Below, in pieces: positions 36,001 through 43,685 of a stretch of DNA of 64,000 nucleotides (position 1 is the stretch's first letter; every line of letters begins with the position of its first letter). The notes beneath the pieces are model-generated. The model searched no databases. It was given only the letters and a program-made list of their open reading frames with translations, and was not told where the DNA came from. Made by a program: the position numbers and the translations under genes. This DNA comes from Pedobacter sp. ok626. GTDB taxonomy: Bacteria; Bacteroidota; Bacteroidia; Sphingobacteriales; Sphingobacteriaceae. The DNA lies in contig NZ_FNEX01000002.1 in the NCBI RefSeq assembly GCF_900100435.1, positions 186,001 through 250,000 on the forward strand, read 5' to 3'.

Positions 36001-37248
36001 GTTGTCTGTTTTACCTTTATCTTCGAAATAACCAATGATCGCATTGGAGTTGGTGTTACGAGAATCCGCCGGAATCTTATCCAAGAGATCATTGGAGCTT
36101 CTAGGAAATACCGGATTTGTAAAGCCTGAAGGCAGTACCGATCTTCCACCTGCTATCGCTGAATTATAAGGCCTATTTTCACCAAGATCCAGGAAGCCTA
36201 ATACATCCCTTGAATCTTGTGTACTTCCAGCCCTATTGGTAATCCAAACCTCTATTTTTGTAATTAATACCCCCGAAGTAATCGTTGGGGGATTAGATTG
36301 CGATTTATTATAATTATCCCTGAAATATTGGGCCAGGAAATAGTGCTTATTTGCTTCGTAATTATCTGCGCTTAATCTATATTCATTTTGTTGCGCCCCA
36401 TTATTGATCTGTATCTGCCTGGATTGCGACTTCTGCTGTGTAAAAACGGTACTTACATTCAGCTTACCGAACTTCAATTGTGTCTTTACCCCGAACAGTG
36501 CCTGCGTACCACTGATCAGTGTTGTATTTAGCGGTAAGCTCACATTACCTGCTTCAATTTTTTGTATAATGTCATCTTCACCACCGGTATAATCCAGCTT
36601 AACCTGATTTTCAAAGTCAAACTGAGCTTCCGTATTGTAGTTCATGTTGATCTTTAACTTAGTACCGATGTTACCAATCACATCCATTTGTATACGTTGG
36701 TTAAAGTCAAAGTTCCCTTGTACGCGTTGACGTTCGTTAAATAAAGGGTTTTCGTTTTTATTGATCCTTCCTAAAAAGGTAAGTTCGGCTTCACCACGCG
36801 GCTGAATATCAATGGTGGTACCACCAAATATCCGTTCAAAAGCTTTGCTGTTGATTTTTAAACTTGGAATGATTCCTGTTTTTCTGACATCATTTACCTC
36901 CTGATCGGACAGCACACGCCAGTTATCGCGTTTAATTTCACTATTTACCAAACGCAGGTATTCCTCTACAGTTAAGTATTGCACCGTACCAAAAGGCTTA
37001 TCGCCTACCAGTTCCTGAATGATGTATCGTTTATTTTCGGCATCATATTCAACCTTTCTATGCACATTATCTGGCAATGGAGAAAAGGAATTGGACAATG
37101 ACCTGATTCCAAGTCTTTGTTTCTCTTTCAAGCCGAAAGAATTTTTTACGGTATCCTGTTTTGCTTTCTTAGGTGCAACTTGCGAAAAAGCTTGTTGTCC
37201 ACCCATACAGAGAATCAGGAAGAGAAATAGCGTCAATAAGGTTTTCAA
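30064..37248 (-). CDS. sprA: Type IX secretion / gliding motility outer membrane translocon SprA
   Basis: 2394 aa, the expected size of SprA. The signal peptide (MKTLLTLFLFLILCMGGQQ, then AFSQ) begins at a TTG at 37248, the only start codon that keeps it. Two SprA N-terminal-type repeats are present, for example YLTVEEYLRLVNSEIKRDNW and the RGEAELTFLGRINKNENPLF region. Motifs such as GGQKGGVSYLDDFEAS and repeated barrel-strand patterns follow, up to the C-terminal strand GFSLRITLN. SprA forms the very large outer-membrane barrel that exports C-terminal-domain cargo. It lies 9 bp after ruvA, a conserved arrangement in Bacteroidota. Confidence 0.97.
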   Translation of the reverse strand: MKTLLTLFLFLILCMGGQQAFSQVAPKKAKQDTVKNSFGLKEKQRLGIRSLSNSFSPLPDNVHRKVEYDAENKRYIIQELVGDKPFGTVQYLTVEEYLRLVNSEIKRDNWRVLSDQEVNDVRKTGIIPSLKINSKAFERIFGGTTIDIQPRGEAELTFLGRINKNENPLFNERQRVQGNFDFNQRIQMDVIGNIGTKLKINMNYNTEAQFDFENQVKLDYTGGEDDIIQKIEAGNVSLPLNTTLISGTQALFGVKTQLKFGKLNVSTVFTQQKSQSRQIQINNGAQQNEYRLSADNYEANKHYFLAQYFRDNYNKSQSNPPTITSGVLITKIEVWITNRAGSTQDSRDVLGFLDLGENRPYNSAIAGGRSVLPSGFTNPVFPRSSNDLLDKIPADSRNTNSNAIIGYFEDKGKTDNYAKLTYARKLADREYTFHPQLGYISLNNGLNSDEVLTVAYRYTFNGVEYQVGEFSTDVPFDPTTPKVLYTKLLKNETIKTNLPTWGLMMKNIYSIGGYQISPQNFKLDIFRIDEKTGVEKPLIQEGEKLDADRKPLNGKQWIQVAGLDRLNQQNERKPDGVFDFQTENKPFGSNGSNGQNASFGNAGNTNGTTNSLVNFSTNTVNGYITIDPLNGRIIFPIIEPFGRDLASQFLPTEQSFIDKYTFTALYDSTKVVAQQLFSNQNRYIIKGAYQSEIASEFSLNAINVPEGSVKVFAGTIPLQEGIDFTVDYQGGRVRIINPALLSSGQPIRITTENNELFGLQQRSLFGTRLDYKVNSKLNLGGTLMNLTEKPLTPKVNIGEEPISNTMWGLDMSYSSPSRFLTKLVDKLPFLSTKAPSNITFAGEFAQLIPGHPSALNFGGQKGGVSYLDDFEASRSVIDLKSAVAWQLSGTPQLFPEAGRIDDLSYGFNRARIAFYNIDPIFYNRSSNDLPASLRNNVNERSNHYVREIIEQEVFPFKETSTGQAYTLPTLDVAFYPNVRGPYNYTTTGFNANGTLTNPRSRWGGLFRKIETTDFQALNIEYIELWVMDPNIYKPNSTGGDLYFNLGNISEDILKDGRKSLENGLPANGDPNSYDETSWGRVPKLQPVVQAFDNDPAARKVQDVGLDGLANVDEKRKFSILINQIKGQLNPDAAAEFDNDPSSDDYVYFRGRQQDQVNAGILKRYQQYNGTEGNSKTSQQSMEDFGVDNSASTSLPDGEDINRDNNMTQSDEYFQYKVSMRPGDLMVGQNFVTDKVTSQVKLANGQTQAVTWYQVRIPLAQYQQKVGNIQDFKSIRFIRMFMTNFADTTVLRFGKIQLVRGEWRQYNANNEASQVILDPPLQNLGPDNSTIEISTVNIEENGKRTPIPYVVPPGIERERDFSNYRGDTRQNEQSLAATVKTLRDGYGRATFKTALNDFRSYKHLEMYIHLEALGSAILNDNDLHAFLRIGTDNQDNYYEYSLPLKVTRPGTSDPYAIWPDQNKMDIELELFQKAKLERNKAIDVDGFPWNISKPFKYVVNGRTIIVKGQPDMSKVRVYMLGILNPSRNNGNGTTDDGLDKSAQVWFNEMRLTEFDERGGWAATARMNAKLADFADVNVSGSKSTIGFGSLEKRVSERNRADNMFFDISSSMELGKFFPQKTGIKIPMFVSYSSQVSTPQYDPKTPDIELNNALEKASKSEKKAILEYAQDYTTRNSINFTNVRKERTNPDKKPQVWDIENFNVSYAYTKFAHRDFINEKNIQQTYRGSLAYNYSGQSKTVEPFAKIIKSNTLALLKDFNFNVVPNALNFRIDVDRYYSENTLRNNDPNNYIPINTTFNKNFLITRVYGISWNLTKSLTLDFDATNYSIIDEPEGKIEGMKRDTVWNNLKRLGRTTDYNHNMNITYSLPLNKIPGMDWVTVATRYGTNFNWQTEALSTLRDPLIDLGNTIQNSRTIQVNPTLNLAGLYNKFGFVRRANAGGDNPPSGSFLVGLLTSIKNVNAAYTKTQGTFLPGYLPRVSYFGLDEATGAPGLGFVFGSQRDIREMALSHNWITRDTLQTQLYINTLREDLSLTGLIEPIKDLSITLTANKNRTLNYSTNFRYDQTIQDFQSMSPFTTGDYSISYISIGTAFSEKQGSIVSKLFGQFMDNRAVISQRLGEQNPNSVGSSRGYADGYDKNSQDVIVSAFLAAYTGKSASSIGLNSQPKIPLPNWRLNYRGLTRIGFLAETFSSIDLRHSYRSVYSINGFNSLIRYKEDNGAVVTRDENRNFLPYYQYAQVTIAEQFSPLIGVDTRLKNNMTANFEIGRTRMLGLSLANSQLAQLSENNMVFGLGYRTTKFRFPFGLFKELKMDNNMDFKLDVAVRDNKTVIYRADVAEAEVSSGAKNITLRPSVDYILNQRFNVRVFYDSNVTKPYTSQSFNTSFSNFGFSLRITLN

Positions 37249-37257
37249 TGGCGGTTT

Positions 37258-37842
37258 TTATAAATTCTTCAATGCTATTTTTATCATTTGTTCAACAGAC
37301 AAATCCTGTCCACCAACCTTCACCGCATTGTCTATTGCCTTTTCAGAAGCAGGCTTAGCAAAACCCAACATCGTTAATGCCGATATCGCTTCTTCTCTTG
37401 TTGTATTGTTTAACGGAGCGGCCATTAAAGAGCCGGATCCCTCTTTCTTTAATTTATCTTGCAATTCAAGCACCAGTCGTTGTGCGGACTTGGCTCCTAT
37501 CCCCTTAATTCTTTGGATGAGTGCCAGATCAGCATTTACAATTGCTGTTTGAATTTCAACAGGTGTGATGGACGATAACATCATCCGTCCTGTATTCGGC
37601 CCTATCCCGGAAACCGAAATCAAATGTAAAAAAAGCCTGCGCTCCCCTTCATCGGCAAAGCCGTAAAGGGTATGCGCATCTTCTTTTATGTGTAGCCAGG
37701 TATAAATCTTACACCTTTCAGTATTCGCGAGGCTACTATAAGTATTTAAAGATATATTGAGATGATAGCCAACACCACCAGCCTCCACAACAATATAGGT
37801 AGGGCATTTAAATGCTAACTTACCATCAATATATTCGAACAT
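37258..37842 (-). CDS. ruvA: Holliday junction branch migration protein RuvA
   Basis: 194 aa. The N-terminal OB fold (MFEYIDGKLAFKCPTYIVVE, then GYHLNISLNTYSSL), the two helix-hairpin-helix motifs (LISVSGIGPNTGRMML and RIKGIGAKSAQRLVLEL), and the C-terminal RuvB-contact domain (AISALTMLGFAKPASEKAI) are all present. RuvA binds the four-way junction for RuvB-driven migration. It lies 2 bp after maeB and 9 bp before sprA. Confidence 0.97.
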   Translation of the reverse strand: MFEYIDGKLAFKCPTYIVVEAGGVGYHLNISLNTYSSLANTERCKIYTWLHIKEDAHTLYGFADEGERRLFLHLISVSGIGPNTGRMMLSSITPVEIQTAIVNADLALIQRIKGIGAKSAQRLVLELQDKLKKEGSGSLMAAPLNNTTREEAISALTMLGFAKPASEKAIDNAVKVGGQDLSVEQMIKIALKNL

Positions 37843-37844
37843 AA

Positions 37845-40160
37845 TTATTTCTTAGCTATTCTTTTTAATAAACCGCCTTTTTTGGCATTTGCTTCTTGTT
37901 CTTTACCCTGAACATCCAAAACAGCTAAGGTAACCATATTTACAATTTCTCTTACCGAACTTCCAAGTTGAACAATATGAACAGGTTTATTTAAGCCTAA
38001 TAAGATTGGACCAATAGCCTCAGCTTCACCCAATTCTTGCAACAGTTTATAGGCAATATTTCCAGACTCGAGGTTAGGGAATATCAATGTATTTGCCGGT
38101 CCATCCACCAATCTGCTAAAAGGGAAATTGTCCTTTAGTAATTCATTGTTCATTGCAAAATTACCTTGCATTTCACCATCAACTACAATATGCGGATGCT
38201 GCTCATGCAATATTTTAACAGCCTTTCTTACTTTCTCAGGAACCACACCTTCGTTAGAGCCAAAATTAGAATACGACAACAAGGCCACACGTGGGTGAAT
38301 ATTAAATTTACTAACCGATTGCTCAATAAGCAAAGTCAAATCAACCAGTTCCTCTGCAGTAGGGTCAACATTTACTGTTGTATCTCCAAAAAACACAGGT
38401 CCTTTTTTGGTCATCATCATATACATACCCGCAACACGGTTTACACCCGGTGCAGTACCGATCACCTGCAAAGCAGGCTTAATGGTCGAAACATAGTTTC
38501 TTGTCAAACCAGAAATCATCGCATCAGCCTCACCAAACTCTACCATCGACGCACCAAAGTAATTCCTGTCACGCATTAACTTAGTAGCTTCAAATAAGGT
38601 TAAACCTCTACGTTGCCTTTTCTCATACAAGAACTTACCGTATTTCTGCATCAACTCAGGCTCCTTAAATGGATCGATGATCGTTACACCTTCCAACTCC
38701 AATGCACTTTCTTCAATGATCCTTTCGATCACCTCTTTATTTCCCAGCAAAATTGGAATAGCAATATTCTCGTCTTTCACAATCTGGGCTGCCTTTAAAA
38801 TCTTATAATGATCTGCTTCAGCAAAAACAACACGCTTAGGATCAGATTTAGCTTTACTCGTGATTGCACGCATAATCGCATCATCCATGCCCAACCTATG
38901 TTTCAGCTCTTCTACGTAAGCATCCCAATCGGTAATAACTTTACGTGCAACTCCTGATTCAATGGCAGCTTTAGCCACCGCAGTCGACACATTTGTCATC
39001 AACCTCATGTCCATTGGCTTCGGAATGATATACTCCTTACCAAACTTGATATTTTTTTCATCATAGGCCATATTTACAGCCTCAGGAACAGATTTCTTAG
39101 CCAGTTCAGCAATCGCTCTAACCGCAGCAATCTTCATTTCCTCATTGATCGCAGTAGCTCTTACATCAAGCGCACCTCTAAAAATATAAGGAAAACCCAA
39201 TACATTGTTCACCTGATTAGGATAGTCAGAACGGCCGGTAGCCATGATGATATCCTTCCGGGATTTAATCGCCAATTCGTAAGCAATTTCCGGGTTAGGA
39301 TTAGCCATTGCAAATACAATCGGATTTTTTGCCATTGATTTCAGCATCTCCTCAGTTACACAATCTGCTGAAGACAAACCAATAAACACATCCGAATCCT
39401 TCATGGCTTCTGCAAGCGTATTCAGTTTTCTATCTGTAGCAAACTCCGCTTTAATCGCATCCAGGTTAGTCCTGTCAGCTCTAATCACGCCCGAACGGTC
39501 GCACATCACTATATTTTCTTTTTTTGCACCTAAAGAAACGTATAGACGGGAGCAGGAAATTGCCGCAGCACCTGCACCATTTACCACGATCTTAACTTTA
39601 TCCATTTTCTTTTTCTGCAGCTCGCATGCATTTAACAACGCAGCGGCAGAAATAATGGCGGTACCATGCTGATCATCGTGCATTACAGGAATATTCATTT
39701 CCTCTTTCAAACGACGCTCAATTTCAAAACACTCAGGTGCTTTAATATCTTCTAAGTTAATCCCACCAAAAGTAGGCTCCAATGCTTTTACGATTTTAAC
39801 AAAATCATCAACATTTGTGGTATCCAATTCAAGGTCAAAAACGTCAATATCTGCAAATATTTTAAATAACAGTCCTTTACCTTCCATTACTGGTTTACCA
39901 GCCTCCGGACCAATATTACCAAGTCCCAAAACCGCGGTACCATTACTAATTACAGCTACCAGGTTACCCTTGGCAGTATACTTATAAACATCTTCTTTAT
40001 TTTCTGCTATGCTTAAACAAGGCTCTGCAACACCTGGTGAATAGGCAAGAGCCAGATCCCTTTGGGAGTTTGTTGGCTTGGTTGGTATAACCTGAATTTT
40101 TCCCGGCCGCCCTTGCGAGTGGTAGTCTAATGCATCTTGCTTTCTATTAATCTTACTCAT
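37845..40160 (-). CDS. maeB: NADP-dependent malic enzyme with C-terminal phosphotransacetylase-like domain
   Basis: 771 aa, the full MaeB length. The malic domain comes first ([68 protein letters not shown]). From about 430 onwards a phosphotransacetylase-like domain follows ([50 protein letters not shown]). The enzyme converts malate to pyruvate with NADPH formation, and the PTA-like part usually gives acetyl-CoA control rather than transferase activity. It has its own promoter and probably leads the maeB-ruvA-sprA unit. Confidence 0.96.
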   Translation of the reverse strand: MSKINRKQDALDYHSQGRPGKIQVIPTKPTNSQRDLALAYSPGVAEPCLSIAENKEDVYKYTAKGNLVAVISNGTAVLGLGNIGPEAGKPVMEGKGLLFKIFADIDVFDLELDTTNVDDFVKIVKALEPTFGGINLEDIKAPECFEIERRLKEEMNIPVMHDDQHGTAIISAAALLNACELQKKKMDKVKIVVNGAGAAAISCSRLYVSLGAKKENIVMCDRSGVIRADRTNLDAIKAEFATDRKLNTLAEAMKDSDVFIGLSSADCVTEEMLKSMAKNPIVFAMANPNPEIAYELAIKSRKDIIMATGRSDYPNQVNNVLGFPYIFRGALDVRATAINEEMKIAAVRAIAELAKKSVPEAVNMAYDEKNIKFGKEYIIPKPMDMRLMTNVSTAVAKAAIESGVARKVITDWDAYVEELKHRLGMDDAIMRAITSKAKSDPKRVVFAEADHYKILKAAQIVKDENIAIPILLGNKEVIERIIEESALELEGVTIIDPFKEPELMQKYGKFLYEKRQRRGLTLFEATKLMRDRNYFGASMVEFGEADAMISGLTRNYVSTIKPALQVIGTAPGVNRVAGMYMMMTKKGPVFFGDTTVNVDPTAEELVDLTLLIEQSVSKFNIHPRVALLSYSNFGSNEGVVPEKVRKAVKILHEQHPHIVVDGEMQGNFAMNNELLKDNFPFSRLVDGPANTLIFPNLESGNIAYKLLQELGEAEAIGPILLGLNKPVHIVQLGSSVREIVNMVTLAVLDVQGKEQEANAKKGGLLKRIAKK

Positions 40161-40182
40161 AAAATGATCCTATGTAAAACGC

Positions 40183-40190
40183 CAAAGTTA
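40183..40190 (-). promoter_or_regulatory. Predicted -7 box (TAACTTTG) for maeB-ruvA-sprA
   Basis: A minus-strand exact match to TAnnTTTG, 22 bp before the maeB ATG. No clear TTTG lies at the -33 spacing. Confidence 0.45.
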
Positions 40191-40234
40191 CAATTCTTTT
40201 GATAAGCCATAAATAAAAAAAGATTAGAAAAGAA

Positions 40235-41464
40235 TTAGCCCCTCATTGGCCTTTCTACATGCTTGCTTTCTGCTTGATGGTAGATCTTCAAGCGTTGCCC
40301 AGGCACAATCGAAGATCCTTTTAAATTATTCCATACCTTCAGATCCTGTACTTCAACATGATACTTGTCTGCAATGATACTTAGGTTTTGTCCTGAAGTG
40401 ACCTTATGATAGAAGATTGAAGGTTTATTTGCAGTTGCCTTAGCTTTTCGTGAGGTCTTCCCCCCATTCGAAGCCAATACAATATGCTTATCTACTTCCA
40501 ACTCTTCTTCATTCAACAATTGGTATACTCTTGTAAAACTAGCAAGGTCGACCCTAGGTAAGATCACACGCTTAGGCGCATGCATAGTACCATTTACTAT
40601 TTTCTTCTTATAGGAAGGATTCAAGCCCCACAATTCATCCACATCAATATTCATGGCTTCCGCCAGTGAAGGAAGAGAAACAAAACGATTTACCTGAATG
40701 GTATCTGTATTTTTAAGAAAAATCGATTTCTGAGCCTTGATCTGATGACTACCTGAATAATTCATCACGTACACCGCTGCAATAAAGGCAGGAACATAAT
40801 TGCGCGTTTCCAAAGGTAGAAACCTTCTGATTTCCCAAAAATCTCTGGAATCTGCTTTAGCAATAGCCCGGTTTACGTTCCCCATTCCGCAGTTATAAGC
40901 AGCAATGGCCAGTAACCAGTCGCCAAGTTCCTCATAAGCATCTCTGAAATAGGCAGCAGCAGCATAACTTGCCTGTATAGGATCCTTACGTTCATCCACA
41001 AAATTATCCATGTTTAAACCATAACCTTTTGCTGTTGCAAACATAAACTGCCATAAACCTGTTGCACCTACGCGCGATACAGCATGGGGATTCATCGAAG
41101 ATTCTATAATTGGGAGATATTTTATCTCTTCCGGAATATTATAACTTTTAAGTGCCTTTTCAAAAATCGGGAAGTAATAACTAGAAAGGCCGATCATCTT
41201 TCCCATCATATCTTTACGCCCCGCATAAATATCTATATAGTTCTGCACATACTCATTATAACTAAGTGGTACCGTTTTTTGGATTGAATCCAATCTGGCC
41301 TTATAAACATAGTTATGATTATGGAAAGTTGGGGTTTCGTCTACAACAGGTACATAGGTGGTGTCGGTTATAGCCAACTTTTGCGGTTGTTGCGCATTTG
41401 CAGAAAAACCTGTAAAGGCCACAGCACAAGCGGATACAAAGCATATTAATATCTTCATAGGCAT
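40235..41464 (-). CDS. MltD-like lytic transglycosylase with LysM domain
   Basis: 409 aa; ATGs at 41464 and 41458 both fit, and the signal peptide (ILICFVSACAVAFTGFSANA) is the same. The SLT catalytic domain has IIESSMNPHAVSRVGATGLW with the catalytic Glu of the ES motif, YFRDAYEELGDWLLAIAAYN, and CGMGNVNRAI. A C-terminal LysM module (VTSGQNLSIIADKYHVEVQD) binds glycan. It cleaves peptidoglycan glycan strands to 1,6-anhydro-muropeptides. It stands 60 bp after gatA on the same strand. Confidence 0.93.
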   Translation of the reverse strand: MPMKILICFVSACAVAFTGFSANAQQPQKLAITDTTYVPVVDETPTFHNHNYVYKARLDSIQKTVPLSYNEYVQNYIDIYAGRKDMMGKMIGLSSYYFPIFEKALKSYNIPEEIKYLPIIESSMNPHAVSRVGATGLWQFMFATAKGYGLNMDNFVDERKDPIQASYAAAAYFRDAYEELGDWLLAIAAYNCGMGNVNRAIAKADSRDFWEIRRFLPLETRNYVPAFIAAVYVMNYSGSHQIKAQKSIFLKNTDTIQVNRFVSLPSLAEAMNIDVDELWGLNPSYKKKIVNGTMHAPKRVILPRVDLASFTRVYQLLNEEELEVDKHIVLASNGGKTSRKAKATANKPSIFYHKVTSGQNLSIIADKYHVEVQDLKVWNNLKGSSIVPGQRLKIYHQAESKHVERPMRG

Positions 41465-41525
41465 ATTATTTCCTTTTTATCGGTTAATAAAATCTATTTC
41501 AGGCTTTATTAAAAGCGGTGATGGT

Positions 41526-42980
41526 TTAGTTCGCCTGGTTTGTCAATTGCCCAACATTCTCGTTGCTTAAAAAAGCATGGGATAAAGACAATAGGTCTTG
41601 TTCCCCGAAATGCCTGGCCATCAATTGCATACTTAACGGCAAACCATTAGTATTATTGCCCAAAGGAATAGCAATTGCTGGAATTCCTGTCAAAGATGCC
41701 AATACGGTAAATATATCAGCCATATACATTACCAATGGATCATCGATATTTTCGCCGATCTTAAAAGCAGGTGTAGGTGTTACAGGACTGATTACAATGT
41801 CGAAGCTGCTCAGCATCTCTTCCATCTTTTCTCTAATCAGTCTTCTCACCTGTTGTGCTTTTTGGTAATAAGCATCATAGTAACCCGCACTCAAAACAAA
41901 TGTTCCAAGCAGAATGCGGCGTTTAACTTCTTCTCCAAAACCTTCGGCTCTGGATAGTTTGTAAAGTTCATTTAGACTTGTAGCTTCCAGATTTCGGTGT
42001 CCGTAATGTACCCCATCGTAGCGAGAAAGATTAGACGAAGCCTCAGCCGTAGTTAGCACATAATAAGCCGGAACTAAGTAATCCAATAAGTCAAAAGAAA
42101 CATACTCGACAGTATGCCCTTGACTTTTAAGTTCCTCAATAGCCTTTAATATTGCTTCCTTTATGTCCGTATCAAGCGCTTCACTTTCCAAAGTTTCTTT
42201 CAAAACAGCAATCCTTTTTGACGCACTGCTTTTCAATCCTTCTAAGTACTCGGGAACAACATGTTTAGAAACGGTACTATCATGGTCATCAGCACCAGCC
42301 AAAACCTCAAGTAAAACTGCGGCATCGCTAACAGAAGAAGTAATGGTACCTACCTGATCAAAGGACGAAGCATAAGCAATCACCCCATATCTGGAGATCC
42401 TACCATAAGTAGGTTTTAAACCTATGCAACCGCAAAAAGCAGCGGGTTGCCTTACTGAACCGCCAGTATCAGTGCCCAGAGCAGACAGGCATAAGTCGGC
42501 CTGAACAGCTACAGCCGAACCACCAGAAGAACCACCGGCCACCTTTTCGTGGTCAGCAGCATTCTTTACCACACCATAATAAGAAGTCTCATTAGAACCG
42601 CCCATAGCAAACTCATCACAGTTTAGTCTGCCAATAATTACGGCATCCTCACTGATTAGTCTTTCTACAACGGTAGCAGAATAAGGAGAAACGAAACCCT
42701 CCAACATTTTAGACGAAGCAGTTACCTGGTGGTCTTGATAGCAGATGTTATCTTTTATACCAATCACCATTCCTGCCAATCTACCCGCCGTTCCGGCAGT
42801 TATCTTTTCCTGTACAAGCTTAGCCTGATGAGTCGCAGAATAAAAAAACACCTCATTAAACGCATTGAGGTGTTCATGTTTTTCTATTTGCTTAAAATAA
42901 TAGTCTAATAACTCTGGCAAACTGAGCTTTTTTTGCTCAATAAGAGCTTGTACCTCTTTTAAGGAGTTATACTTCTTCAA
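41526..42980 (-). CDS. gatA: Asp-tRNA(Asn)/Glu-tRNA(Gln) amidotransferase subunit A
   Basis: 484 aa. The amidase-signature region carries GIKDNICYQD (catalytic Lys), GGSSGGSAVAVQADLCLSA (cis-Ser and nucleophile region), and DTGGSVRQPAAFCGCIGLKP. GatA supplies ammonia from glutamine to amidate mischarged tRNA in the GatCAB complex; gatB and gatC are not in the window. The start is a TTG at 42980, because an in-frame stop lies just upstream and no ATG is available. Confidence 0.95.
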   Translation of the reverse strand: MKKYNSLKEVQALIEQKKLSLPELLDYYFKQIEKHEHLNAFNEVFFYSATHQAKLVQEKITAGTAGRLAGMVIGIKDNICYQDHQVTASSKMLEGFVSPYSATVVERLISEDAVIIGRLNCDEFAMGGSNETSYYGVVKNAADHEKVAGGSSGGSAVAVQADLCLSALGTDTGGSVRQPAAFCGCIGLKPTYGRISRYGVIAYASSFDQVGTITSSVSDAAVLLEVLAGADDHDSTVSKHVVPEYLEGLKSSASKRIAVLKETLESEALDTDIKEAILKAIEELKSQGHTVEYVSFDLLDYLVPAYYVLTTAEASSNLSRYDGVHYGHRNLEATSLNELYKLSRAEGFGEEVKRRILLGTFVLSAGYYDAYYQKAQQVRRLIREKMEEMLSSFDIVISPVTPTPAFKIGENIDDPLVMYMADIFTVLASLTGIPAIAIPLGNNTNGLPLSMQLMARHFGEQDLLSLSHAFLSNENVGQLTNQAN

Positions 42981-43021
42981 ACTTCAAGAATAGATTAAAT
43001 TAAAAAATAGGGTTCCTAAAC

Positions 43022-43228
43022 CTACAATGGTTTGTTGGTGTTGCTATGGTTCTGATCAACAGCATCGTCAGCACCATCTTTTCCATCTTTAAATTCTTTA
43101 ATTCCTTTTCCAAGGCCACGCATCAATTCAGGAATTTTTTTACCACCAAAAAGTAGCAATACAATTACTACAATGACAGCAATTTCTCCGCCGCCTAGTC
43201 CAAAAGCCAATATTGTTGTATCAAACAT
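43022..43228 (-). CDS. tatA: Sec-independent translocase protein TatA (short copy)
   Basis: 68 aa: an N-terminal transmembrane helix ([20 protein letters not shown]), the [21 protein letters not shown] amphipathic helix typical of TatA, and a short acidic tail. TatA oligomers form the pore of the twin-arginine pathway for folded proteins. It lies 10 bp downstream of a second, longer TatA-like gene. No tatC is in the window. Confidence 0.92.
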   Translation of the reverse strand: MFDTTILAFGLGGGEIAVIVVIVLLLFGGKKIPELMRGLGKGIKEFKDGKDGADDAVDQNHSNTNKPL

Positions 43229-43238
43229 GATATTTTAA

Positions 43239-43631
43239 TTAAATTTTAGTTTTATCTGTTTCTGTTGTTGTGTTCTCTTTATCTTCAGCAGGCTCGTCTT
43301 TATGAAAGTCTATTGCTGGTTTATGCGTATCGTCATTATAGGCATTATCCTCAGGTTTATATTCGTAAGGATGATGTCTACTGTTGTCAGCATCATTAAA
43401 GGTAGATTTAAAATCATTAATTTCATCGGTAATACCTACGGAATTAATATTCCTATGGATCTCCCGCTTAACTCCTTCTGATGCGTCCTTAAAATCTCTC
43501 AGGCCTTTTCCAAGTCCTCGAGCCAATTCGGGCAATTTTTTACCTCCAAATAACAAAAGTACCACACCAAGGATCAGCATAATCTCGCCACCACCCATGT
43601 TTAAAAACTCTATTAATGTCCCTGAATACAT
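43239..43631 (-). CDS. TatA/TatB-like protein with extended C-terminus
   Basis: 130 aa. The first 50 residues are a TatA helix and amphipathic helix ([20 protein letters not shown], then [20 protein letters not shown]). About 80 residues of charged, low-complexity sequence rich in D, E, K and N follow. The length and the [13 protein letters not shown] motif resemble both TatA and TatB, so a TatB-like role beside the shorter TatA is possible. It lies 54 bp after the EnvC-like gene and probably shares its operon. Confidence 0.88.
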   Translation of the reverse strand: MYSGTLIEFLNMGGGEIMLILGVVLLLFGGKKLPELARGLGKGLRDFKDASEGVKREIHRNINSVGITDEINDFKSTFNDADNSRHHPYEYKPEDNAYNDDTHKPAIDFHKDEPAEDKENTTTETDKTKI

Positions 43632-43685
43632 CTCGATCTCTATTTTACTTCTTTAAAACAAATATAAACAATTAATTGCAATAGT

